Source: an uncultured Lentisphaeria bacterium
Lineage (GTDB): Bacteria > Verrucomicrobiota > Lentisphaeria > Victivallales > UBA1829
Assembly (NCBI GenBank): GCA_905197955.1
Contig: CAJKAR010000026.1
Location: 8,483-72,482 of the forward strand
Length of the DNA stretch: 64,000 nt
Direction of reading: 5' to 3'
Positions 27,901 to 37,026 of the stretch are shown here, piece by piece. A model generated the notes under the pieces. The model saw only the letters and a list, made by a program, of their open reading frames with translations, was not told the DNA's origin and made no database searches. The position numbers were made by a program, and so were the translations under genes. Each line of letters begins with the position of its first letter. The first letter of the stretch is position 1.

Positions 27901-28490
27901 TCACGGTCAATGTCTGCTATCCCGTTGCGGAAGGCGATCTGCCGGCGGCACACATCGAATTGAAGACTCTGGACAAGGTTTGCGAAATGAGTTTTGATCC
28001 GCACATTCCGCGCTGGATGGGACCGAAGGATCTTTCCTGTTCCCTCGGAATGAGTCGCAAAAACAATCATCTGCTTCTTTCCGTCGATGTTGCCGATGAC
28101 CGGCATGTCATGAACAGTCTTCCGGAAAACGGCTGGCGGGATGACAGCATTCAAATTGCATTTTTCTCTCTGGACGGGAAATATACCGAGCTTACCCTTT
28201 CCGGCAGGGATGGAAAAGGTGCCGCTTATGCACATATTGCCTATCAGGAAAATCTGAAAGGTCTCTGGAAAGTTCCGGTCAGTGTGGTCCATCGGAACGG
28301 CATCACCCGCTACCGGGCAGAACTGCCGCTTGCAAAACTCGGAATTCTGAACCGTTCCGGAACTCTTTTCCGTTTTGCCTTTCTAATCAACGAAAACGAC
28401 GGCAAAGGACGAATCCGCTGGATGGAATGGATGGGAGGAATTGGCAGGGCTAAAAATCCGGATGAATTCGGCTGGGGAGTCCTCCGTTGA
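24906..28490 (+). CDS. secreted LamG-GH39-like-CBM9-like glycosidase
   Basis: 1194 residues with signal peptide MNCKSLFFTLGLLYAVSLRA. Residues ~22-235 are a LamG/concanavalin-like domain ('LVARWSFNDSSSEEALLTDD', 'KKVGLYVDGKVAERH', 'ELDEVRIYDSALSPEWIAEI'). A beta-rich spacer follows. The GH-A barrel has 'YFEFWNEPDLDFYNG' (acid/base Glu ~647) and 'ICNTETGDRAGYA' (nucleophile Glu ~746), closest in look to GH39. The last ~200 residues ('FDPHIPRWMGPKDLSCSLGM' on) resemble CBM9. AGAGGAAA precedes the ATG. It lies 108 bp after the GH43-like/pseudopilin gene, probably the same operon. Confidence 0.75.
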   Translation: MNCKSLFFTLGLLYAVSLRADFTSGLVARWSFNDSSSEEALLTDDIGGVRLKKSIFGKDDFFHVEPAGTIQLGGAIVLAANAVHSDSPRFAKLSETCTIYCRIKYGPLSESAFNFGLVNSLTPADWPQLIFTELSTPQGIAVRAKGTGKLEAGMGSGHIPPREAGWSDVAIIFDGKSKKVGLYVDGKVAERHSPMNRLDTFRALMLGRLKQNGTRRIELDEVRIYDSALSPEWIAEIEPLKLGKKAEEKNSASRLVLEDFSDVGTWRTWEVANTTPGRWFAADLVLSATPDASRDDGFAGKLKFDFADAAKTGKLDFCRAKASLPQVFADAVEFDADSQNIRGRFAFTLEDSIGRKLRTQAAELGPAGWRRYRSPITIRGFAPPYRLHKIHFEADGVSGKGELLIDDIAFTGGVSSQRMVTIRPELTSLATEPGRSLCASYRLRSASAEEVSGDLSITLRDELGRSTAQAKQAVKIPAFGSAAVKFELPAQQIGSYHAEVIFTSDRCRSSYLDWFAVFQPNNGRKNHTPMWFGIQDTVMWNGEAENALHNRWKKLAGFDIERFCITGGRIETGTTDSFPAIRRYMNDYEKLGMLACISYTDGVPAYTQKVPKYRAAPTILPAFRSHMEKVFGCFKFFDSARYFEFWNEPDLDFYNGTFEEYLAALRVIREARDAVAPAIRLTTGGVTIKHPREKKNFSRNTYIQAKEYYDIASFHAHGSLMDYVERQEKVEAWLAEAGKDVPICNTETGDRAGYAPETIRRQAGTLARKIIYAKSRNTEFYIWFTLQDYWDMDPEADDSFGLVTSDNRPKPSFIVYNELIRRLGNTGRGEKLADKQLDLYRFRSQDGKREILALWPRIAGTRQLLSLEGSGPLEAVDLYGRKIPVTSYSGYAAIPLDDVIYISYPAGCYRLGSPIAVQDRITGCPAGGVVDVEIRIRNPFNREMELQNASGRKILKPGESILLPLPFSVPGNAVNGMLAREEKLKLKVGTESMEWSVPVTVNVCYPVAEGDLPAAHIELKTLDKVCEMSFDPHIPRWMGPKDLSCSLGMSRKNNHLLLSVDVADDRHVMNSLPENGWRDDSIQIAFFSLDGKYTELTLSGRDGKGAAYAHIAYQENLKGLWKVPVSVVHRNGITRYRAELPLAKLGILNRSGTLFRFAFLINENDGKGRIRWMEWMGGIGRAKNPDEFGWGVLR

Positions 28491-28518
28491 AAACGTCAAT
28501 AAACCAGAAAGAAAATTT

Positions 28519-28550
28519 CTTTTCCCGGGCACTCTCAATCCCGGGAAAAG
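28519..28550. terminator. bidirectional hairpin terminator
   Basis: CTTTTCCCGGG (28519-28529) pairs perfectly with CCCGGGAAAAG (28540-28550) around a 10-base loop. It lies 28 bp after the + glycosidase and 203 bp beyond the 3' end of the - helicase. The minus-strand side runs into AAATTTTCTTTC, the plus side into TTG, so the T-tract is better on the minus strand. Confidence 0.65.
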
Positions 28551-28753
28551 TTGCCTTGTAAAATGCGGTTGCGGCCGGGATTCTGTCTAAACGACCGGAT
28601 CTGTCATCATGGCAAATAAAAGGGATCCTTTGTCATGAGGAATCAGACTTAAAATGTTCGTTTTTCTCACATTCTCCAGCCTATCCGCCAGGAAGAGAGA
28701 AAGATGATGCAACCAGAATCCAATATACAACGCTCATGATCTCTGGAAATTGT

Positions 28754-31700
28754 TCAAATTCTTCCAGATTGTTTCAGAGCCTGAAAACCGGCATCCAGAT
28801 ATTTCCGTGACTTTGCAGTCACGGCGGAAAAACCGAAGAGTTTAACGGTTTCCCGATAAAGCGTATCCGTTTCACAGGAATGGAAATCCACCAGAACCTC
28901 ATACATGGCATTTGCCAGTTCCTCGGGAGGAATTTCATCCAGCCCGCGACGGTTTTTCCTCTCCGAGGAAACACGATAGTCCCGATACGCTCCAGCACAC
29001 ATTCCTGCGGGCCAGAAAATCCGGTCATCTCCAAGTTGTGTCACCTCAAATTCCAGGGGCATGGCGGAATGAAGGACTGCAAGAATATTATCGCCGGTCC
29101 GGGAGAATCCCCAGGCTTTCACGATCCGTTTTTTCAGGAGCGATTCACAAACAGGTCCTTCCGTCTGAATAATTTCACGCATCTGCTGCCGGATCTTTTC
29201 TCGGCTCCCGTAATCATAAAAAGATTCAGGAATCAGTCTTTCGTTACTGCTCCAGACGCAATATTCCCTGCGATGTTCCGGAAGTGCGAGGGAGATGGCA
29301 GATTCTTGAGGCATGGTTTTCGGAGGAGTTTCCTGTACAGATTCCGGCGATGCCGCGGCTTCCGGAACCGGCTGGACTGAACGAAGTTGCTCAAGCAGAT
29401 CCAGCAGCTGCTGTTCTGAACGTTTCCGGTCAAACGCCCAGTCAACACTCCATGCGCGGAAGAGATGCCAGCCGAGCGCATGCAGAACACTGTTTCGCAG
29501 ATGATCCCGATCCCGAGTTGTTTTCTGCGCAGCATAGTTCGTCCCGTCACACTCAATGCCCAGCAGGTATTCCGCAGGATTGTCAGGATTGCGTACAGCA
29601 AGATCAATCCGGCAGCCGGAACATCCGACATTGCGTTCCACCGTAAAGCCTTTTGCGGAAAGGAACTCGGCGATCGTATCCGCAAGCCCTTCCTGCGCTG
29701 CGGCACCGGCAGTTTCCGGCCGAATATGAAAACCTTTTTCCGCATAGTCGAGGAAGTACTTCAAGTGTGCCGCACCGACTGCCCCGGTTCTGGCAAGATC
29801 AATCTGATGTGCATGAATACTTGAAAAAACCACGACCTGTTCTTTGGCACGAGTGATCGCCACATTCAGACGCCGTTCACCGCCCTGCCTGTTCAGAGGA
29901 CCGAAATTCATTGAGAATTTTCCATCTGCATCCGGCGCGTAGCCGATGGAAAACAAAATGACATCCCGTTCATCACCCTGCACATTTTCCAGATTTTTGA
30001 CAAAAAGCGGTTCCTCATTCTGATCGTTAAAGCAGGCATCCAGGACGGGATGGTGCGTGCGCTCCTCTTCGATCAGGTCTTCGATCAGATCCTTCTGAGC
30101 CTGACTGAAGGTGACAATACCGATACTGCGCTGTTTCCGGGTGGAATTTTCCAAGCGTGCAATCACATAGCGAATCAGAGTTTCGGCTTCCCGGCGATTC
30201 GTGCGCGAGCCTTTGCGGTCATAAACGCCGCCCGGAACAAATTCAAAGCGAATACCGAGGTGTTCGGAATCACGTGCAGCCGGAAACGTAAAGAGACTGT
30301 CTTCGTAGTAATAATGGTTGCTGAAGGAGATCAGTGATTCATGGCGGCTGCGGTAATGCCAGTTCAATGTGGTAGAATGCACACCTGCTGCGATACATTC
30401 GTCGAGAATGCTTTCAAGATCTTCAGTTTCTTCAGCGGGAGTCTCGTCCTCGCCGTTTTCCCCCTTCTGGAAAAAGCTGGTAGGCGGCATCTGTTTGGGG
30501 TCGCCGACAACAATGAGCTGTCTGCCGCGCGCAATGACTCCGATCGCATCCCATACAGGGATCTGAGAAGCCTCGTCAAAGACGATCAGATCGAACGGCG
30601 CGGTATCTGCCGGCAGATACTGAGCCACGGACAAGGGACTCATCAGGAAACAGGGTTTCAACACAGGCGCCAGTGTCGGAATCTGTTCCAGCAGGCGACG
30701 GACCGGTTTCTGACGCGCACGCTTTTCACACTCGCGTTTCAGGATTCCCAGTTCAGTCCCTTCCGGACAGGGACCGGAACGCCGCCGCGGAAGCGCAGAG
30801 GCCAGACGTGCAAAAACGGTTTGATTTGCCAGATTCGTATATTTCGTATCCAGCTCGCAGAACTTGCGAATCCGTTCCTCCTGATTCAAACCGGAAAAGG
30901 AACAGAGCACTGGGGACTGGGCAAGTATTCGATTCAGGGTTTCTGCATGATACGCGGTGCTGAATACTTCGGCAGAATTCCCGCCGGACAAAAGGCCGGA
31001 CTCCAGGGATTCCGCCACTGCGCGAAGCCCCTGTTCGTCGGCATCCTTCCTTAATTTGCAATAGCGCATCGCTCCTCTCAGTTCAGCGCGATATTCTAAA
31101 ATATTCCGAACCGGAGTAGTGATTTCCAACAGAGTGTTCGTGTTATTGAACCCTCCGGCATATTCCGACAGTTTCTGCAGTTTTTCCTGAAATACATTCC
31201 ATGTTTGCAACAGAGTGTTGATTTTCCGTCGAGCAGGAGATTCCTTTGCAAAAATTCGAGCGCCATCCGGCAGAAGAATCCGGAGTTTTCCAAGAAGACG
31301 TTTCCCCATAGCCGGATCCGTATCTGTCAACTCTCCGACGCGATTCAGAAGCTCCCGTGTCCGAGAAAAAACAGTTTCCAGGGCATTCCAGTCCGCTTCT
31401 CCCCCATTCCAGAGCTCTCCGAGCAGTTGTTCCGCACGATTTTTCCCCTCCTCCACAGCCATGGATACAGTGGCGTATGTTTCAAAATCCGGCAGCATTT
31501 CTGTCAACTCGCGGATGCACAGTTTGCGTCCGCCCCTCTTCTTGAGTGCGGAAAGTTCTTTTAGAAGAGCGTTGTTTTTCAAAAAACGGATCAGGAAAAA
31601 CGCCCTTTTATTCTCCTCAAGCCGTGCCGCAATTCCGGAAAAGTCCAGCTCCTTCAAAACTTCCAGATGGTAATTCCGGAGCCTTTCCCGGAGTTCATTC

Positions 31701-34684
31701 CGATGCCGGACATTTTCTCCATAACGTTTCAGGAATGCCGAGTGGACATCGAACTCCTCCGAAAGGAATTCTGCAGGAATACTGCCGCAGTTTTTCAAAT
31801 GTTCGCAAAGGAACACTGTCCGGAAAATATGTTCCAGATCACATTGTTCAGGCAGATCAAGCTGGTGCGCCTGATCAGCAAACGTTTCCTCCAGCTGTTT
31901 TGCGGCATCCAGAAACGCCCCAGCCGCAGCAAGCAGTTCCTTTTCATACACGGGACTCCAGTCTGTCGAGGAGAGAATGCGCACAGCATGGACCGCATCC
32001 CCGCTTGTGACATTCCAGGCATTTCCCAGATCGGCCGCAAGACGCGTGAGATTCTCGAATTCCGAACGGCTCTGGTTCAAACAATCAATAGCCAATGCTC
32101 CTTCCGGCAGACTGTTTTTCTTCTGAAAAAGATATGAAAAACAGCTGTAGGCGGAGAGCCCGTTCGGAAAAACACGATGCAGTTCCACAACATATTCATT
32201 GAGTTCTCCACGGAGCCGGTCCAGAGTTTCCGCAGCAGCCGCCCAATCTCCGGAAACGGAGGAATCCGGAACATGCAGCGCTTCGGAAAACTGAGCAAGC
32301 ACTTCGCTTTTTCCGGCTTTGGAGGAGTGCAGTTCCAGACAGAAGGGGCGCAGTCCAACTGCACTCAGACGGCGATGAACCACATCCAGAGCCGCTTTCT
32401 TTTCCGAAACAAAAAGAACTCGTCTGCCAAGCGCCATGTTGTGGGCAATAATGTTGGTAATGGTCTGGGACTTTCCCGTTCCCGGAGGACCGCGCAAGAC
32501 AAAACTTTTCCCTGTCGCCGAATACAGCACCGCCGCCAGCTGGGAAGAGTCCGCGCTCATCGTGCAGAACAGTTCCTTCAGCTTCAGATGCTTCCCGATC
32601 TCCTCCGGAGCAAAGACCTCGATTTTATCATCATAAATTCCGCCCCCATCCATCAGGTGCCGAACCAGCGGATTCTGCTTCAAGGCCTCGATACGGGTGG
32701 TCATATCGTTCCACATGATAAACTTGGAAAACGAAAAGTGCCCGATTCTGGCTTCTTCACGCACCTCCCAGCCTTTCATATCCCGAATGGACTGACGAAA
32801 GATTTGCATTACAAGCTTCACATCTACACCGGATTCATCGGTCGGCAGCGGCGCGATCCCTGGAATCGTCAGATGGAACTGACTGCGCAGCAGTTCCAAC
32901 AGTGTTTCATTGATGACCGTATCTTCATCAATTCTGGAGATGCGGATACCTTCCTCCATGGATCTGCGCTGCAGGCGGATGGGGATCAGAAGGATCGGGG
33001 CTAGATAGGACTTTTCTTCACGCTCAGAGACTTTCCACTCCAGAAATCCGACCGCAAGAAAAAGAGTGTTGACTCCGCCTTCTTCCAAATCTGTCCGGCT
33101 CTGACGGTAGAGTCCGGTCAGACGCCGAAGGGTTTCCTGCTGTGTGAGCGGTGTCCAGAGCCGCCGTTGTTCCAGCTCCCGGTCCAGCAGAATCTTGATT
33201 TCGCTTTTCACTTCGCTGTTCCGGATCATTGCAAGATCATGCTGATCTTTTTCGCTGAGAAGCCGTCCCAGAGGATGCAGGGAAAGCATCTGGTCCGAAG
33301 CTATTCTATCCTCAAGCAGGGTAATATCCGAGCACGCAATCGGAATCACCTGTTTCGTGTCGCGGACATTCAGCAGACGATTCCGCAGTGAAAGATCCAG
33401 CAGTTTCTGCGACCAGCGAGCCACTCGACCGGCACGATCTCCCTCGCTTTTGAGTTTGGATAAATCAAGCTCCTTTTCGAGTTTCCGCTTGTGTTCCTCC
33501 CCCGGGTCCGCCGCTTCGCGTTCCGGCGGACTGAATTCGATGCCGTTTGCTCCGTGTTTCAGAGGCAGAGGACGAATTCCGCTGTAACGGGCGCGGACAA
33601 TATCGATCGCACATTGGAAATCGCCGTCGATATTCAGATGTTCCGTACGTGCAGCGGCCTCTGCGACAGAAAAAGTTCTGTTTTGAGTCGCCATCGTCGT
33701 TTCCAGAACGAGGAATTCATCCAGATCCACCAGCTTGCGGATAGCCTGAAGATCATCCATGGGAACATCCGAGAAATACCGATTCTGCAGGTGGCAGCCG
33801 ATATAGGCATGCCCGCTCTGCAGCAGAATGACCGGATGCAGACCGCACTGTTCCATGACAGAGGCAAATAGAATGGTCGTGTCAAGACAGGTCCCCAGAC
33901 GCTGCTGATAGATTGTGTCCGCAAAACGAATGCGCTGACCTGGCGTACCAAATGAGGACGGCGGATTGGAATAACGGATTCCCCAGGAAAGAATAGCGCG
34001 GTAGATTGCACAGCAAATCTCATAGACCCGATTCCGATCTGCCTGATATCCCTCGATGGAGGAATTTCCGGTGGCCTTTTCCAGTTCATCAGCGACAACG
34101 CTCAAAAGCTGATTGACCGAATCAAGATTCGGTGTTACAAAAGAGGCCAGCAGTTCGGGCATGACGTTAAGTCCAAGCCATTGATCGGGGGCAAACGCCT
34201 CCACATCATACTCTCCGGAAAAGAGAAGCTCTTCTTCACAACGGATCTCCAGATTCATTTTCCCTCTTGCTGCTTCAGACAGAGAGGAGAGCATTGCATA
34301 ATCCAGTTCGATTCCCAGATTATGCAGCGGACGTTCTTCTCCAGACTCCAGCAAATCCACCGTTATGGTTTTCGGCGGAAAAAACGCAGGCGTGACAGAA
34401 AAAAGACATTCGATTTTTTCCAGGGCCCGTCCGGTTCTGTTTTTCAGCTTCAGTTCATGAACAACGGGAAACGCGTTCTGCTGAAATGCCAGGTTGAAAA
34501 AAGGCAGAAAAGAGAGTTCTGCGGAAAAACGATCCGTGTTCTTTTCTTCCGGTTCCGGAGTCTGTATGGTATTCTTTTGCTGGCTGACTTCTGCGGGATC
34601 TCTCTTTTTCACGTCTTCCTGCAGTAGAATATTGTCATCTGTCGCTGGTCTTGTCATTGCAAGGACCCTTCCTGCTTCATCCAT
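28754..34684 (-). CDS. DUF4011-helicase-Vsr anti-phage protein (Hhe-like)
   Basis: About 1976 residues from the ATG at 34684, which has AGGGGGGAG close upstream; an ATG at 34654 (AGGAAGG) and a TTG at 34735 are alternatives. Domains in order: N-terminal beta region; transglutaminase-like 'RLGTCLDTTILFASVMEQCG' (Cys ~266) with 'QSGHAYIGC'; DUF4011 'WSQKLLDLSLRNRLLNVRDT'; SF1 helicase with Walker A 'LRGPPGTGKSQTITNI' (~731), Walker B 'LIVFDEASQIPVWD' (~1370), 'VVGDPKQMPPTSFF', 'NVAITRAKEQVVVF'; Vsr/MTES_1575-type nuclease 'GIECDGTNYA' and 'DRDHLRNSVLHALGWHLFRA' (~1700); C-terminal DUF3320-like. The DUF4011-helicase-Vsr order is that of Hhe, a single-gene anti-phage defence (Gao et al. 2020). 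Stands alone, no nearby partner. Confidence 0.85.
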   Translation of the reverse strand: MDEAGRVLAMTRPATDDNILLQEDVKKRDPAEVSQQKNTIQTPEPEEKNTDRFSAELSFLPFFNLAFQQNAFPVVHELKLKNRTGRALEKIECLFSVTPAFFPPKTITVDLLESGEERPLHNLGIELDYAMLSSLSEAARGKMNLEIRCEEELLFSGEYDVEAFAPDQWLGLNVMPELLASFVTPNLDSVNQLLSVVADELEKATGNSSIEGYQADRNRVYEICCAIYRAILSWGIRYSNPPSSFGTPGQRIRFADTIYQQRLGTCLDTTILFASVMEQCGLHPVILLQSGHAYIGCHLQNRYFSDVPMDDLQAIRKLVDLDEFLVLETTMATQNRTFSVAEAAARTEHLNIDGDFQCAIDIVRARYSGIRPLPLKHGANGIEFSPPEREAADPGEEHKRKLEKELDLSKLKSEGDRAGRVARWSQKLLDLSLRNRLLNVRDTKQVIPIACSDITLLEDRIASDQMLSLHPLGRLLSEKDQHDLAMIRNSEVKSEIKILLDRELEQRRLWTPLTQQETLRRLTGLYRQSRTDLEEGGVNTLFLAVGFLEWKVSEREEKSYLAPILLIPIRLQRRSMEEGIRISRIDEDTVINETLLELLRSQFHLTIPGIAPLPTDESGVDVKLVMQIFRQSIRDMKGWEVREEARIGHFSFSKFIMWNDMTTRIEALKQNPLVRHLMDGGGIYDDKIEVFAPEEIGKHLKLKELFCTMSADSSQLAAVLYSATGKSFVLRGPPGTGKSQTITNIIAHNMALGRRVLFVSEKKAALDVVHRRLSAVGLRPFCLELHSSKAGKSEVLAQFSEALHVPDSSVSGDWAAAAETLDRLRGELNEYVVELHRVFPNGLSAYSCFSYLFQKKNSLPEGALAIDCLNQSRSEFENLTRLAADLGNAWNVTSGDAVHAVRILSSTDWSPVYEKELLAAAGAFLDAAKQLEETFADQAHQLDLPEQCDLEHIFRTVFLCEHLKNCGSIPAEFLSEEFDVHSAFLKRYGENVRHRNELRERLRNYHLEVLKELDFSGIAARLEENKRAFFLIRFLKNNALLKELSALKKRGGRKLCIRELTEMLPDFETYATVSMAVEEGKNRAEQLLGELWNGGEADWNALETVFSRTRELLNRVGELTDTDPAMGKRLLGKLRILLPDGARIFAKESPARRKINTLLQTWNVFQEKLQKLSEYAGGFNNTNTLLEITTPVRNILEYRAELRGAMRYCKLRKDADEQGLRAVAESLESGLLSGGNSAEVFSTAYHAETLNRILAQSPVLCSFSGLNQEERIRKFCELDTKYTNLANQTVFARLASALPRRRSGPCPEGTELGILKRECEKRARQKPVRRLLEQIPTLAPVLKPCFLMSPLSVAQYLPADTAPFDLIVFDEASQIPVWDAIGVIARGRQLIVVGDPKQMPPTSFFQKGENGEDETPAEETEDLESILDECIAAGVHSTTLNWHYRSRHESLISFSNHYYYEDSLFTFPAARDSEHLGIRFEFVPGGVYDRKGSRTNRREAETLIRYVIARLENSTRKQRSIGIVTFSQAQKDLIEDLIEEERTHHPVLDACFNDQNEEPLFVKNLENVQGDERDVILFSIGYAPDADGKFSMNFGPLNRQGGERRLNVAITRAKEQVVVFSSIHAHQIDLARTGAVGAAHLKYFLDYAEKGFHIRPETAGAAAQEGLADTIAEFLSAKGFTVERNVGCSGCRIDLAVRNPDNPAEYLLGIECDGTNYAAQKTTRDRDHLRNSVLHALGWHLFRAWSVDWAFDRKRSEQQLLDLLEQLRSVQPVPEAAASPESVQETPPKTMPQESAISLALPEHRREYCVWSSNERLIPESFYDYGSREKIRQQMREIIQTEGPVCESLLKKRIVKAWGFSRTGDNILAVLHSAMPLEFEVTQLGDDRIFWPAGMCAGAYRDYRVSSERKNRRGLDEIPPEELANAMYEVLVDFHSCETDTLYRETVKLFGFSAVTAKSRKYLDAGFQALKQSGRI

Positions 34685-35297
34685 TTCTCCCCCCTGAGGA
34701 TCTCCTATATTTATTCCAGAATGCAGGACTACCAAATAAGGTCCTCCACATTGGCAACGTTTTTTCCTGCTCCGTCACCCCCTGAATTTACCGGGAGCTT
34801 CTTGCAACAACATTACTCACGAATCTTTCAAGCAGGAATGTCCGTCCTTTATCAACATACGGAAAGCGTTTTTATGTTAATTTTTGTAAAATAGCATTTC
34901 AAAAACATGATTTCAAATCAAGAGCTGAGTTTTTTCCTAATGAAACACAGTAAGACCGGAATCGTTTTGACTTGCTTTCTTTACATGGAAATGGATTTCT
35001 AGAGCAGAGAAACTCACATTTTCAAGGGAAATGCAACCTGCCCCCGATATCGAGACTAGAACGTGACGTTTCGTGCCATTTTTATCATCAATTAATTAGT
35101 GGGAGTTGGACAGCACAGTCTTCAGAACAACTGATACTTTTATTATACTGGCATCAACCTTCTGTTATCTTTCCGGCAAACCTTATAAGGAAATTCGATT
35201 TTCTCTTCTTCAAAGGAAGAAACGTCCTCATTGTTCTCTCCAGTTTCCATCATTTCCTGCGTAAAGCAGTTTTCCCGATTTTATGGAATCTTCTTCC

Positions 35298-35657
35298 TTA
35301 TTCATTTGTAACCTTTTCAATCTTAACTCCAGCAGGAAGATTCCCGTACAGATGGAAGCGGCGGCGCACTGGGACATCAGAGAAGTTTATTTCTGGCGGA
35401 ATAAATCTTCGAATATCAGGAATCCTGCGATGCTGCTGCCCTGTGCAACCAAATAACCGATCGAACCACTGCCGTATTCCGCAACAATGTTCATTCCCCT
35501 GTAAAAAAACGAAGAGCGCCAGAATCTGGACTGCTGCCAGAAGCAAAACCATGTTCCAAGAGCCGGTGAAACACTGTTTTCTCCGTTGGAACGGGAATCC
35601 GGCGCAGAATGCAGCAATCGTTCCGAACTGCACCAGGCAGTCACGCTCTCCGTTCAC
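35298..35657 (-). pseudogene. possible broken membrane-protein gene
   Basis: One frame gives a hydrophobic segment 'NMVLLLAAVQILALFVFLQ'; the next frame gives 'GMNIVAEYGSGSIGYLVAQG' and 'SSIAGFLIFEDLFRQK'. Together they suggest a frameshifted membrane protein remnant, family unknown. The rest of 34736-35810 shows nothing I can support. Confidence 0.2.
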
Positions 35658-35810
35658 GGCTCATTGCACATTCTCTCCAAGTGGAAGCGATATGGAATCA
35701 ATGATGAATCTCACGCGAGAGCATAAAACAGTGAACAGCAACGAAAAACAGGAAACTTTCCATCACTGCGTCTTTTGGCAGAAAAAACGCTTTTCTAAAA
35801 AAATCGTGGA

Positions 35811-36785
35811 TCATTCCGTTGCAGAGACCGGTCCAACGCTTTCCCTCTCAATGATTTCATACTCAATTTCGGATTTTCGAGGAATCTGCTTCTGAACAAT
35901 CAAAGCGCAGCTTTCCGCGAGCTTTTCATAGGGCATGCGCATCGCTGTCAGCTGAATGGGATTCACCTGATTGCTGAACGCAGAATCTCCGACAACAATA
36001 GAAATATCCTTCGGAATCTTCCATCGCAAATCCTGTAGAATACGCGCTATTTTCGAACCTTCCGTAATGGAGGGACAAATCAGGGCAGTAATCCCCTTTC
36101 GAAGCAGGCGGGTCAACGCCTGATGCGGTTCCTGATCGTTCGTATATTCCAGAAAGGCATTTGAAAGTAAATTTTTCTGCTTCATCGCAAGGAGAAAGCC
36201 TTCCCGCTCCTCCCAAGGTCTCTGATTGTCTGGTATTTCAAATCCCACGCCTAGAAAACCAATCCTTCTGTGACCATTGCGATACAACAAATCCACCACT
36301 TTCCCCAGAGCTCCCCGATGGTCCGCTCCTACATAGAAACAGTGCGGCTGATTCGTTTTCTTCCAGTTTACGTAGATCAGTGGTGCAACCAGATGTTCCT
36401 TCCAATACGGAAAAATCTGTTCATCGGAAGTCAGAGAAATCACCGCATCGAATCCAACATTTCCAAGCATGGGCAAAACAGTGGAACGCCCTGCAACTGT
36501 TTCGTATCCAAACTTTTGAAACTCCGACTGCAACGCATTGAACATCTCATAGTAATATTCCCCATGAATCAGCGTTATTCCGGCAGGGGATAGGACAAGA
36601 ATCTTTCCCATGCGGGAGGTATGACAGAAAATATAACCGCAACGCCGGATTTCCTCCCGAACTCTCTCCCGGATCTCCTCTGCCACATAGGGTCTGTTGT
36701 ACAAAACCCGGCTCACTGTCGCCGGAGAAACATGGCATTTCATCGCAATTTGTGCAATCGTCATCTGAGATTTGTTTTTTGCCAT
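35811..36785 (-). CDS. LacI-family regulator
   Basis: 324 residues. HTH and hinge: 'MTIAQIAMKCHVSPATVSRV', 'LYNRPYVAEEIRERVREEIR'. Residues ~62-320 are the sugar-binding sensor ('GVGFEIPDNQRPWEEREGFL', 'VGDSAFSNQVNPIQLTAMRM'). GGAGGAAAGGAAGAG precedes the ATG. It is divergent from the pseudopilin/GH38 operon, with a 22-base perfect palindrome between the two promoters. Most likely controls itself and that operon in response to a released sugar. Confidence 0.9.
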   Translation of the reverse strand: MAKNKSQMTIAQIAMKCHVSPATVSRVLYNRPYVAEEIRERVREEIRRCGYIFCHTSRMGKILVLSPAGITLIHGEYYYEMFNALQSEFQKFGYETVAGRSTVLPMLGNVGFDAVISLTSDEQIFPYWKEHLVAPLIYVNWKKTNQPHCFYVGADHRGALGKVVDLLYRNGHRRIGFLGVGFEIPDNQRPWEEREGFLLAMKQKNLLSNAFLEYTNDQEPHQALTRLLRKGITALICPSITEGSKIARILQDLRWKIPKDISIVVGDSAFSNQVNPIQLTAMRMPYEKLAESCALIVQKQIPRKSEIEYEIIERESVGPVSATE

Positions 36786-36889
36786 AAAACTCTTCCTTTC
36801 CTCCAGAAGACTCCCCTCCCCCGATAAAAATTCGGAATAGGCATCCGACTTACAATAAAACAGGAAAAATCTTTTTCAACCTTTCACAT

Positions 36890-36911
36890 AAAATATTTCA
36901 TGAAATATTTT
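36890..36911. promoter_or_regulatory. 22-base palindromic operator candidate for the LacI regulator
   Basis: AAAATATTTCATGAAATATT plus TT is a perfect inverted repeat centred at 36900/36901, followed by a half-site ATTTCATG at 36926-36933. It lies just upstream of a possible lacI promoter on the minus strand (TTGAAA, 16-17-base spacer, TATTGT) and 43 bp before the -35 box of the rightward promoter. Confidence 0.6.
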
Positions 36912-36954
36912 ATATTTCCATATATATTTCATGGTACAAAACAAGAACCCCCTC

Positions 36955-36983
36955 TTGTTTTTCTTTCCGCTTTATTGTATAAT
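36955..36983 (+). promoter_or_regulatory. promoter of the pseudopilin/GH38 operon
   Basis: TTGTTT (36955-36960), 17-base spacer, TATAAT (36978-36983). Start codon of the pseudopilin is at 37027. Confidence 0.6.
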
Positions 36984-37026
36984 ATCTTCCAGACAAAGAC
37001 TCATTCTCTTGAAACAAGGAATTCTT

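Noticed and set aside
34972..35895. Plus-strand ORF of 307 residues
   Set aside because: Runs from gene-free DNA into the antisense of the LacI gene; no Shine-Dalgarno or motif seen.
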